DNA from: Thermococcus chitonophagus
Lineage (GTDB): Archaea; Methanobacteriota_B; Thermococci; Thermococcales; Thermococcaceae
NCBI RefSeq assembly: GCF_002214605.1
Contig: NZ_CP015193.1
Span: 910,978-974,977, forward strand
Length of the DNA stretch: 64,000 nucleotides
Direction: 5' to 3'
The position numbers and the translations under genes are program-made. Below are positions 7,946-15,546 of this stretch, one piece after another; the first letter of the stretch is position 1; the number at the start of each line of letters is the position of its first letter. A model generated the notes under the pieces. That model was not told the origin of the DNA. It did no database searches and saw only the letters and a list, made by a program, of their open reading frames with translations.

Positions 7946-8935
7946 ATGAAAGCCGTTAAGGCAACTCTTCTATATGACGGATTGGGAAATGTAGTAAAGG
8001 ACGTCTACGTCGTGTTTGACAGAGAGATAGTTGACATCACGAAGGAGAAGCCCAAGGATGCTGAGATAATTGCTGAAGGCGTTGTAACTCCGGCATTTAT
8101 AGATGGTCACAGCCACATAGGTATGGATCGTTATGGCGAGCCCTATCAAGAGGGAGAGGCAAATGAAGAGATGGATTCTGTACTACCATTAGTTGATGCT
8201 TTGTATTCGATATACATGGACGACAAAGCCTTTAAGCACTCAATAGAGTTCGGCGTTCTCTATTCCTCGGTTCTCCCAGGAAGCGGAAATATCATAGGTG
8301 GAAAGGCTGTTTTCATAAAGAACTACGGCAGGGACATAGAGGAGGCCTTCATTAAGTACGTAGGCGTTAAGGCCGCCTTTGGCTACAACCCGAGGTCAAC
8401 GATCAACTGGAAGGGAACGAGACCAAGCACGAGGATGGGTGCCATAGGGATACTCATCAATCTGGCTTATTAAGACGCAGAAGACAATGAAGCTTTTGGA
8501 GAAAGGCAAGAAAGAGCCCGAAGAAGTTGAGCCGACAGTTGAAGCTTTAATACCGGTTCTAAAGGGAGAGGTTCCGCTTAGGGTTCACGTTCACAAGGAA
8601 GATGATATAGCGGCCCTACTCATGATAAAGAGGAAGTTCAACCTCAAGATAACCATTGAGCACGCTGGCGACGTTCACAGCAGGGAAACATTTGAGAAGA
8701 TAAAGAAAGAAGAGGGGTTCCGGTAATATATGGCCCCTTCGACTCCCATCGCTATAAGGTTAAGCTCAAGCACGAGGATTGGAGGAATGCAAAGTACCTC
8801 CTCGAAGTTAAACCGCTCTTCGGCCTGATGGCGATCATCCGGTTACGCTCCAGGCAAACCTCTATTTACATTATTTTGAAAGCTTCGCCCCTTTAGGGGC
8901 GGAGAAGAGATCAGCTTCGTTTCACCATGACTTAT
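7946..8935 (+). pseudogene. Broken amidohydrolase gene (imidazolonepropionase-like family)
   Basis: The first 176 codons read well: an N-terminal beta domain and the metal motif AFIDGHSHIGMD of cyclic amidohydrolases, with ribosome site GGTGAT before ATG 7946. The frame then stops at 8471. The protein resumes in another frame at about 8475-8726 (KLLEKGKKEPEEV, RVHVHKEDDI, ITIEHAGD), shifts again near 8710 (PVIYGPFDSHRYK, VKPLFGLM) and once more near 8830 (HPVTLQANLYL). The C-terminal metal-binding Asp region is missing, because the sequence runs straight into the 3' end of the sugar kinase gene. At least three frameshifts plus truncation mean it is dead. Confidence 0.88.
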
Positions 8936-9857
8936 TAATTGAAGCTTTTAGAGCGACTTTTGCCGCGACCTCCGCGTTACTCGTGGTTGGCTCTCTTAGA
9001 TCGACGGGATATCCAAATACTTCCTCTAATTTACGGAGGAGAATGGGTCTAAGTATATCCCTAGCTCCAAAGTAAAATCCTCCTGTTATTCCGAGTTTAC
9101 ATTGAACACTTTCAAATTTAAGCCTTCGTATTGCAGCTAGATAGGATGAGACAATTTCTTCACTAGCCTTTTCTAATATTAGTTTAGCCACGTGATCTCC
9201 TTCTCTTGCAGCTTTAACGACATATGGGGCAAATCCTGCAATGAGTGTTTTCTTGTTTTTTGAGGAGTATATTGCCCCTATAATACTATCGGGGTCATCA
9301 TTTTTTATGCCGAGATAATCCTTCAGGTAATCATAGAGGATCGTGGGCTTTCCTCTTCCATCATAAAATCTTAGTCCTGCTCTTATTCCTTCTTCCCCAA
9401 CCCAATACCCACTTCCTTCATCCCCAACTAGGTGACCCCATCCTCCAACTCTAATCGTTTCTCCTTTTTCGTTAATTCCATATGCGATAGAACCAGTACC
9501 AGCGATAAATACAATCCCAGGTTCAAAATTGAAGCATGCTATATGAGCAATCTCATAATCTCTTCTTATTATGAGCTCTGCATTGGGTAAGATTTCGCTT
9601 AAAATGTCTCTTAGTATCTTGGTATTCCCACCGAGCGTTCCTGCAATTGATATGCAAGCAGATTTCACGTGCTCTCTCCTGTCCTCTTCTGATAATGCTT
9701 CTATGATCGCTTTAGAGAGGGAACTCTTCACGATGTGAAGAGGAGACGAATTTAGATTTGCTGGGCCACCATAACCTATTCCGATAACTTTTCCTTTTTT
9801 ATCAATAATTACTGCCTCAGTTTTTGTAGCTCCTGCGTCAATTCCTAGAAACAACAT
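8922..9857 (-). CDS. BadF/BcrA-family N-acetylhexosamine kinase
   Basis: A 311-residue actin-fold (ASKHA) ATPase with phosphate-1 loop GIDAGATKTEAV (residues 4-15), phosphate-2 loop IVFIAGTGSIAYG and a glycine-rich segment GGWGHLVGDEGSGYWVG, which is characteristic of the N-acetylglucosamine kinase branch (COG2971). It should phosphorylate imported GlcNAc or a related amino sugar to the 6-phosphate, feeding the NagA encoded in the same island. Family members in clostridia (MurK) also accept N-acetylmuramic acid, so substrate range is open. ATG 9857 follows GGGTGAGACAG. It is last in an operon with the permease genes. Confidence 0.85.
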   Translation of the reverse strand: MLFLGIDAGATKTEAVIIDKKGKVIGIGYGGPANLNSSPLHIVKSSLSKAIIEALSEEDRREHVKSACISIAGTLGGNTKILRDILSEILPNAELIIRRDYEIAHIACFNFEPGIVFIAGTGSIAYGINEKGETIRVGGWGHLVGDEGSGYWVGEEGIRAGLRFYDGRGKPTILYDYLKDYLGIKNDDPDSIIGAIYSSKNKKTLIAGFAPYVVKAAREGDHVAKLILEKASEEIVSSYLAAIRRLKFESVQCKLGITGGFYFGARDILRPILLRKLEEVFGYPVDLREPTTSNAEVAAKVALKASINKSW

Positions 9858-9867
9858 CTGTCTCACC

Positions 9868-10587
9868 CTACAATTTTCTTAACCCCATATACCAGGAAAT
9901 CATAACGCCACTAAGGTAAACTTGAACTAAGAATAACACTTGAGCAAGTGTACCAAACGTTATTTCTCTTATTGCAAGGGGTACTGTAAGTAATGGAGGA
10001 AGAATAAAGCTTATGAAAAGTATGTAGGCGATGTATCTGCCCCTATATATGGAATATATAGCTCCACAATTTAACAATCCAAATAAAATTCCCATAGCTC
10101 TCCATGTTTTTATTTTAGTTTTTGCTGCAATCCCGCGAATGGCATCTGGAGGCACTTGGAATTTAAGTCCCCCATATGCTAATATAACACCCAATATTAG
10201 GAGAAGAATTAGGAGGGGATATGCTATGTATTTTAATTTTTCTGTTTCTTCTTCTTTTTTAGACCAAATACCAACTAGGGTAATTAAGAGATATAGGAAG
10301 GCTAGGAACTTCCATGAGATTATTAGGCCTCCAATATTTATCCCTCTAAAGGAGGGCATAAAAACTAAGACGAGTACAGACATGCCCCCATTTATTATAA
10401 GCAGGTTCCTATATCCAAATTTTAACCCCAGGCTCAATATTCCATTAACTACGAGAAGCCCAATCAAAGTGATGCCAATGATAAACGACGTTCTAAAGTA
10501 TACAGGTAACATATCTAGGAAGATCAGAGTAAGAATACCAATAGCAATCACCCCTATTATAAACAGAGTCCTGTCCTCCGTTTTCAT
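9868..10587 (-). CDS. Polytopic membrane protein of unknown function
   Basis: The 239-residue product has about seven hydrophobic segments with short loops and no recognised catalytic motif. It sits between the DppC-type permease gene and the kinase gene, with gaps of 4 and 10 bases and a clear GAGGTGATAAT ribosome site, so it belongs to the transport operon. It might be an accessory subunit or sensor of the transporter. It is not an ATPase: no Walker motif is present. Confidence 0.75.
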   Translation of the reverse strand: MKTEDRTLFIIGVIAIGILTLIFLDMLPVYFRTSFIIGITLIGLLVVNGILSLGLKFGYRNLLIINGGMSVLVLVFMPSFRGINIGGLIISWKFLAFLYLLITLVGIWSKKEEETEKLKYIAYPLLILLLILGVILAYGGLKFQVPPDAIRGIAAKTKIKTWRAMGILFGLLNCGAIYSIYRGRYIAYILFISFILPPLLTVPLAIREITFGTLAQVLFLVQVYLSGVMISWYMGLRKL

Positions 10588-10591
10588 ATTA

Positions 10592-11485
10592 TCACCTCTC
10601 CCTGAGTTTTGGATTTAGGTAATCTTCTAGGGCTTCTCCTATACAGACAAATGCTATAACGGCAAGGGATATCATTATTCCAGGAACTATAATCCACTGC
10701 CACATTCCTTTCATCACGATAATCATCATATTCTTATTCGCCGTGTACATTACATAACCCCAATCAGGGTTATTTGGGTCCCCTAGTCCCAAAAATGTTA
10801 AAGAGGCTACCGTTACAATAAATCCCGCTATTAATATTGCTGCCCTAGCAAAGAGGAGTGGAATTATGCTTGGTAATATGTGTTTGAAAATTATTCTCCT
10901 ATTACTAGCTCCTAGGGCTATGGCAGCTTGAACATAAAGTCTATGCTTAAGTTGAAGTGTTTGAGCCCTAACCATTCTTGCGGTAGAAGGCCAAGATATC
11001 AACGCTATCACAATAATAGTGTACCAAATATTCCATATTGAAGAAAATAGGGATGCTATGACTAACAAAAGTAAAAGGCTAGGGAGCATCATTATGGAAT
11101 CTGAGATAAACATTAAGAAATCATCCAATACTCCTCCATAATATCCCGCGATAGTTCCTATAAGGGCTCCTACTAGGATTGTAAGTATTGCCGCAATGAA
11201 TCCTACACTAAGAGAAATTCTTGTTCCATACACTATTTGAGTCCAAATATCTTTTCCCTGATGATCTAAGCCACATGGGTGTTCCCATGATGCAGGCTCA
11301 AATATCTCATTGGACGTCCATTCTGGCGTGTATTTAGTAAATAGCTGAGGAAAGAGGGCCATTATTAAAAGGAGAACTAAGATTATAATTCCTAATCTGC
11401 CCATTTTGTGATTCCATATAAATCTGAATACCTCCTTTAAATTCTTAATTACTTCATCTCTTCTTTTAGAAACCTTTTTTACCAT
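10592..11485 (-). CDS. Oligopeptide/oligosaccharide ABC permease, DppC/OppC type
   Basis: This 297-residue inner-membrane subunit has about six membrane segments and the permease EAA-type loop reading IALGASNRRIIFKHILPSII near residue 200. The N-terminal segment before the first helix and the cluster PDWGYVMYTA are typical of DppC. It pairs with the DppB-type subunit upstream to import the ligand of the binding protein. The start is ATG 11485, placed after GAGGTGAGTAAT and just beyond the stop of dppB at 11487. Thermococcales use this family for oligosaccharides as well as peptides; the island context favours amino-sugar oligomers or glycopeptides. Confidence 0.9.
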   Translation of the reverse strand: MVKKVSKRRDEVIKNLKEVFRFIWNHKMGRLGIIILVLLLIMALFPQLFTKYTPEWTSNEIFEPASWEHPCGLDHQGKDIWTQIVYGTRISLSVGFIAAILTILVGALIGTIAGYYGGVLDDFLMFISDSIMMLPSLLLLLVIASLFSSIWNIWYTIIVIALISWPSTARMVRAQTLQLKHRLYVQAAIALGASNRRIIFKHILPSIIPLLFARAAILIAGFIVTVASLTFLGLGDPNNPDWGYVMYTANKNMMIIVMKGMWQWIIVPGIMISLAVIAFVCIGEALEDYLNPKLRER

Positions 11486-11486
11486 A

Positions 11487-12467
11487 TTACTCACCTCTTA
11501 TTCTAGGATCTAAGTATGCATACGTAATCTCGGCTATTGTAATTGCAACTATTACAGCGATTGCAATGATATAGAACGAAGCCAACACAACAGGGTAATC
11601 TTTATTCCACATTGCCTCATAGATGAGAGTACCCATTCCAGGATAATTGAACACTGTCTCAGTAACAACGGCTCCTCCAAATAAGAATCCAATATCTATG
11701 GCCATCATCGTAATAATTGGGGGCATTATGTTTCTCAATACATGTCTTTCGACAATGTAGTTCTCCTCCAATCCAAAGGCTCTAAGAGCGGTAACATAAT
11801 CACTTGTATACTCCTCTGTTGTCATGTTCCTTATAGTAAGTAGGTATGAAACGGCATATATTTTGGATAACACAATTATGGGCAATAGGCTATGCCACAA
11901 CCAGTCAATCATATAATGAAACACATTTTGGGGCTTTAACTCCGATGCTGTTAAATACGGAAATAACCCCGCTTTAAATGCTAAGAAATATAATAAAACC
12001 ATTCCTAACCAGAATACAGGCAAGGCCCTAATTCCTAGGACTAACCATAAAATTATTGACTCCTTTAGCGTTCCACGGTTTTTTGCACAATATAATCCAA
12101 GTAACATACCCAACATAGTTCCAAAGAAGTATGCAGCAGTCACAAGACCTAATGTATAGGGAAGCCTAACTGAAATTAGTTCAATTATGGGCTTATTATA
12201 AACTGGAGACTTCATTTTGAATAAATTAAATGTAAACATACCATAAAGAACTTTAATAGCTCCTGTGATGAAATTATCTTTATATCCCCACTCTTCCAAA
12301 AGTCTCTCATACTGTTCTTCGGTTATTTTACCTTGGTATAAATATTGATCAAAGGGCGTTCCAGGAGCAAGTCTAAGGAGGGCATATATGAGTAGTATTA
12401 CAAATATTAAGGTTATTATCTTATGGAGCAATTTGATTGCTATATATGAAAAGAGACTTCTCCCCAT
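11487..12467 (-). CDS. Oligopeptide/oligosaccharide ABC permease, DppB/OppB type
   Basis: The 326-residue membrane protein begins with a cytoplasmic N-terminus and first helix, then the DppB-type periplasmic segment RLAPGTPFDQYL, and has the EAA loop DYVTALRAFGLEENYIVERHVL around residue 225. It forms the import channel with the DppC-type subunit. The upstream sequence has GGTGGTG as ribosome site, with the motif ACAAAGAT placed 18 bases before the start, as for the binding-protein and deaminase genes. No ATPase subunit gene follows or precedes it in the island. Confidence 0.9.
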   Translation of the reverse strand: MGRSLFSYIAIKLLHKIITLIFVILLIYALLRLAPGTPFDQYLYQGKITEEQYERLLEEWGYKDNFITGAIKVLYGMFTFNLFKMKSPVYNKPIIELISVRLPYTLGLVTAAYFFGTMLGMLLGLYCAKNRGTLKESIILWLVLGIRALPVFWLGMVLLYFLAFKAGLFPYLTASELKPQNVFHYMIDWLWHSLLPIIVLSKIYAVSYLLTIRNMTTEEYTSDYVTALRAFGLEENYIVERHVLRNIMPPIITMMAIDIGFLFGGAVVTETVFNYPGMGTLIYEAMWNKDYPVVLASFYIIAIAVIVAITIAEITYAYLDPRIRGE

Positions 12468-12484
12468 ATTTGATGCACCACCTT

Positions 12485-12502
12485 ATCTTTGTTAATTGAA
12501 GT
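12485..12502 (-). promoter_or_regulatory. Upstream element with ACAAAGAT motif (dppB-type gene)
   Basis: On the minus strand the sequence CAATTAACAAAGATAAGG precedes the permease gene, with ACAAAGAT at 12485-12492, exactly 18 bases from the ATG. The same octamer occurs at the same distance before the binding-protein gene (14360-14367) and the SIS deaminase gene (15511-15518). It may mark a shared promoter or operator; this is inferred from the recurrence. Confidence 0.4.
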
Positions 12503-12524
12503 AAAAAGGGAAAGGGATAAAACC

Positions 12525-14342
12525 TTACTTTCTTCTCTTTCTCCTCAAAATTAATGGTAGTGGTGTCAAAGCAATCAAAATTGCTGGTCCACAGACTCCC
12601 TTTTCTACTGTTTCAGTTTTTGTTACAGTCTCTTTCTTCTCTATTGTCTGAGTCTTTTCGATTACGGATGTAGTTACTGAAGTTGTTGTCATAATTTTTG
12701 TTTCAGTCTCTTTTATGATCTTTGTTGGACTTCCTATTAGTGACCAATACCCAACTGTGTAATACCTTGGGTTGGGCTTCCATCCCCTGTAGTGATCAAT
12801 TCTGTAGGGAGTAGCTACAATTGGATGATACAGAGCTATGAATGGAATATCTTTAGCTAGTATCTCCTCAAGCTGGTGGGCTATTTTCGGATCACCGGTC
12901 TTCTGGAATTCATTAAATAGTTCATCGAATTTTGGATTCGAGTATCCTATCCTATTTCCAGGATTATCCGTAGTGAACCATGCCAAATCAGTTGGCTTTG
13001 ATGGCACGTATCCAACTATTGCAAGATCCCAGGAACCTGCTCCCCACTTGTCCCAGTAATCACCAGCTTTATCTACCTTTACTTTCAATCCAACTTCCTT
13101 CAGGTACCTTGCAATCTCATCTCCAATGGCGTCCCTGAAGAATGAGTCTCCTGGAGCTCTGGTAAGGAGGTAAATTTCAAACGGCTTACCATCTGGTGTT
13201 TCTCTGTATCCATCTCCGTTAATATCTTTAAATCCAAGCTTATCAAGTATCTCTTTTGCCTTTTCAGGATTATATGGATAAAGCTTTTCTTTTGGAAGGT
13301 ATTCTGCAAAATCTCCGAAGAATGGTCCTAAGAATCCCATGCTACCTAATACTGCTCCATCGGTACCGTAATACTTTTCAACAATTTTATCAACTGGAAT
13401 TGCATAAGCTATTGCTTTCCTGAATTCCAAATTATTGTAGGGGAACCCTTTCTTGAAGTTAAAGGCTAATAAGTGGATTGATTTCGAGGCAGTCCTGTAT
13501 ATCTGAACATTTGGATCTCCTGCAACCATCTTCTTGAATTCCTCTAAATACTTTCCGAAGAAGTAATGATATCCTGCATCTACCTCTCCCGCAGCAACCA
13601 TCATTGCAAATTGATTCCTATCATTGATTATCTTGAAAATTACCTTATCTACTTCAGGCTTTCCGAGATAGTGGTCTGGAAAGGCTTCTAACTTTACGTA
13701 TTCGTCTGGCTTTATCTCTACAACCTTAAATGGACCACATCCAATGAGTTGTTGAGGCTTGTCTAGGGAAGCCGTTGGATCTGGAATTATATTCTTGTTC
13801 TCCCATATGTGCTTTGGAACTATGAAGAGAGTTGTAAATGCCATTTCAAGGAAGGAATTTGCAGGAGCTTTATTTTCATCATATATTAACTGAATTGTAT
13901 ACTTATCTAGCACTTTAATATCTTCAAGTCCCTGAAGAATTAACGGATCTGGATTAACGAATGTTGCAGGGTCTTTCTTAAATAACTCTATTGTATATTT
14001 AACGTCATCTGCCGTTACTTCCTGACCATCGTGCCATTTAACGCCTTTTCTCAAATAAAACGTCAAAATTTTCTTGTCTCCATTAGTTTTGAACTCCCAC
14101 TTTTCTGCCAATGCTCCTGTAAGCTTGAATCCACTGTCATCCCACCTAATTAAAGGTTCATAGATCTTGTCAAGAACTATGTTTGCATACACTGTGCTAG
14201 AAGTAAGAGGATTGAAGGTTTTCCATTGTCTTGTTGCAAGGACTAATTCGATCTCTGGTTTTCCAAGAACTTGTGGAAAGGCTCCTATGCTTAATATAAT
14301 AACTCCAACTATGGCCGCGACTAGTAACTTTGGCGCTTTCAC
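12525..14342 (-). CDS. ABC transporter substrate-binding protein with CGP-CTERM anchor
   Basis: A 605-residue family 5 extracellular solute-binding protein. It has a signal peptide (about 1-28), the body with the WHDGQEVTADDVKYTIEL signature of oligopeptide/oligosaccharide binding proteins, a Thr/Lys/Glu-rich stalk near 545-580 and a C-terminal CGP motif, hydrophobic helix and RRKRRK tail. That tail is the CGP-CTERM sorting signal of Thermococcaceae, which anchors the protein to the outer cell surface. It captures the ligand for the two permeases encoded downstream. The GTG at 14342 follows GAGGTGGGCGCT; a GTG at 14351 overlaps that ribosome site. The ligand is probably an amino-sugar oligomer. 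Confidence 0.92.
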   Translation of the reverse strand: MKAPKLLVAAIVGVIILSIGAFPQVLGKPEIELVLATRQWKTFNPLTSSTVYANIVLDKIYEPLIRWDDSGFKLTGALAEKWEFKTNGDKKILTFYLRKGVKWHDGQEVTADDVKYTIELFKKDPATFVNPDPLILQGLEDIKVLDKYTIQLIYDENKAPANSFLEMAFTTLFIVPKHIWENKNIIPDPTASLDKPQQLIGCGPFKVVEIKPDEYVKLEAFPDHYLGKPEVDKVIFKIINDRNQFAMMVAAGEVDAGYHYFFGKYLEEFKKMVAGDPNVQIYRTASKSIHLLAFNFKKGFPYNNLEFRKAIAYAIPVDKIVEKYYGTDGAVLGSMGFLGPFFGDFAEYLPKEKLYPYNPEKAKEILDKLGFKDINGDGYRETPDGKPFEIYLLTRAPGDSFFRDAIGDEIARYLKEVGLKVKVDKAGDYWDKWGAGSWDLAIVGYVPSKPTDLAWFTTDNPGNRIGYSNPKFDELFNEFQKTGDPKIAHQLEEILAKDIPFIALYHPIVATPYRIDHYRGWKPNPRYYTVGYWSLIGSPTKIIKETETKIMTTTSVTTSVIEKTQTIEKKETVTKTETVEKGVCGPAILIALTPLPLILRRKRRK

Positions 14343-14359
14343 AGCGCCCACCTCATATA

Positions 14360-14383
14360 ATCTTTGTCATTTAGTATATAAAT
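14360..14383 (-). promoter_or_regulatory. Promoter of the binding-protein/transport operon
   Basis: The minus strand shows a TATA box TTTATATA (14376-14383) followed by ACAAAGAT (14360-14367), 18 bases from the GTG start. The octamer lies between TATA box and expected transcription start, where a bound regulator would control initiation. The identical placement before two other island genes supports a common regulator. Confidence 0.5.
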
Positions 14384-14449
14384 TTTTTCGCTATATTGGG
14401 CTAACATTTCATGTTTTTCTCAACTGTGTAATAAAAACAAAAAATGACA

Positions 14450-15493
14450 TTAGAAGTTAGAGACATACCTAACTAATCCACTAGGATTATCTGGGTCGTA
14501 CCCAAGGGAAATACTTAGATAATAAGCCATAATCTGGTAAGGGATTACAAACGGGATTATGCTTAATATCTCGCTTCCAGACCATGGAACTAGATATGTG
14601 TTATCACTAGACTCAGATAATTCAGAATAATTTGTAATTATTATTGGCTCCAAATCATTAATATCGAGAATAAACCTCCTTATATTCTCTTCATATTCTT
14701 TACAGGTTTTGTGAAGAACTAAGAAAGTCGCTATCTTATCCTTATGAACCTTTAGTGCTATTGGCCCATGTCTGAATTCAAACATCGGAAAGACCTCGTT
14801 TGCAATATATGATGTTTCTCTAAATTTCAAAGCTCCTTCAAGGGTTACTATGCATGTTGCTCCAGAGCCAAGGTGGACAAATAAGCTCTTATTTGTCAAT
14901 ATCCTATCACTTATCTTCATAAACTCTTTTTCATCTTCGATGATCTTTTTTACTGCTTTTGGAATTTTAGATATCTCTCTTTCAAGAGATTCAATGGCTC
15001 CTATCTCATTTAGCAAAGATATCGCAATTTTTTGGAGAATTAAAGTTATCGCTGAAAACGATTTAGTTGCGGGTATGTTTGGTTCTTCTCCACCATGTAT
15101 AACGTAGGACATATCTGAAGCTTTTGTTAAAGTGGAGTTTTCATTGCAGGTAATCCCTATAACTTTACCTCCCTTTTGTTTCACGATTTTCGCTGCAGTT
15201 ATGATTTCCTTGGTCTCCCCCGAACGAGATGATAGAAACACTAGACTATCTTTAGAGAGGTTTGAATAGTTAAGAATGAATTCGGAGGCCGGAAATGCAA
15301 CGGTCTTTATCTCTGAAGATAACCTAAGAATTGTATACGCTCCTGCTAAAGATGAGTAATAGGAACTGCCACATCCAATAAAGAGTATTCTCTTGTACCT
15401 CTTAAAATCCTCTAGAATGTCAATTGGAACCTTTACAACATCTTTTAGAATTTTAGGAGTCTCTCTTATTGACTTAATCATCCAATATTCCAT
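14450..15493 (-). CDS. glmD: SIS-domain glucosamine-6-phosphate deaminase/isomerase
   Basis: The 347-residue protein has two SIS domains like the isomerase half of GlmS: FIGCGSSYYSSLAGAY (about 38-53), LSSRSGETKEIITAA (about 87-101), and a C-terminus DPDNPSGLVRYVSNF that mirrors the GlmS tail. It lacks the glutamine amidotransferase half. In Thermococcales such proteins (GlmD of T. kodakarensis) convert glucosamine 6-phosphate to fructose 6-phosphate and ammonia. That would be the last step after the island's kinase and NagA. Two adjacent ATGs (15496, 15493) follow GAGGTGGCTT; the second is better spaced. The ACAAAGAT element lies 18 bases before it. Confidence 0.85.
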   Translation of the reverse strand: MEYWMIKSIRETPKILKDVVKVPIDILEDFKRYKRILFIGCGSSYYSSLAGAYTILRLSSEIKTVAFPASEFILNYSNLSKDSLVFLSSRSGETKEIITAAKIVKQKGGKVIGITCNENSTLTKASDMSYVIHGGEEPNIPATKSFSAITLILQKIAISLLNEIGAIESLEREISKIPKAVKKIIEDEKEFMKISDRILTNKSLFVHLGSGATCIVTLEGALKFRETSYIANEVFPMFEFRHGPIALKVHKDKIATFLVLHKTCKEYEENIRRFILDINDLEPIIITNYSELSESSDNTYLVPWSGSEILSIIPFVIPYQIMAYYLSISLGYDPDNPSGLVRYVSNF

Positions 15494-15510
15494 CATAAGC
15501 CACCTCTTTT

Positions 15511-15530
15511 ATCTTTGTAATTAATAAAGA
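15511..15530 (-). promoter_or_regulatory. Promoter element of the deaminase gene
   Basis: The minus strand reads TCTTTATTAATTACAAAGAT, a TATA-like TTTATTAA (within 15521-15530) followed at once by ACAAAGAT (15511-15518). The octamer is 18 bases from the second ATG of the deaminase gene, matching two other island promoters. Confidence 0.45.
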
Positions 15531-15546
15531 GGAAATAATCAAAAAA

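Noticed and set aside
10031-10618. 195-codon open frame opposite the 239-residue membrane protein
   Set aside because: It lies wholly antisense to a gene that fits its operon with good ribosome sites and spacing, and shows no motif.
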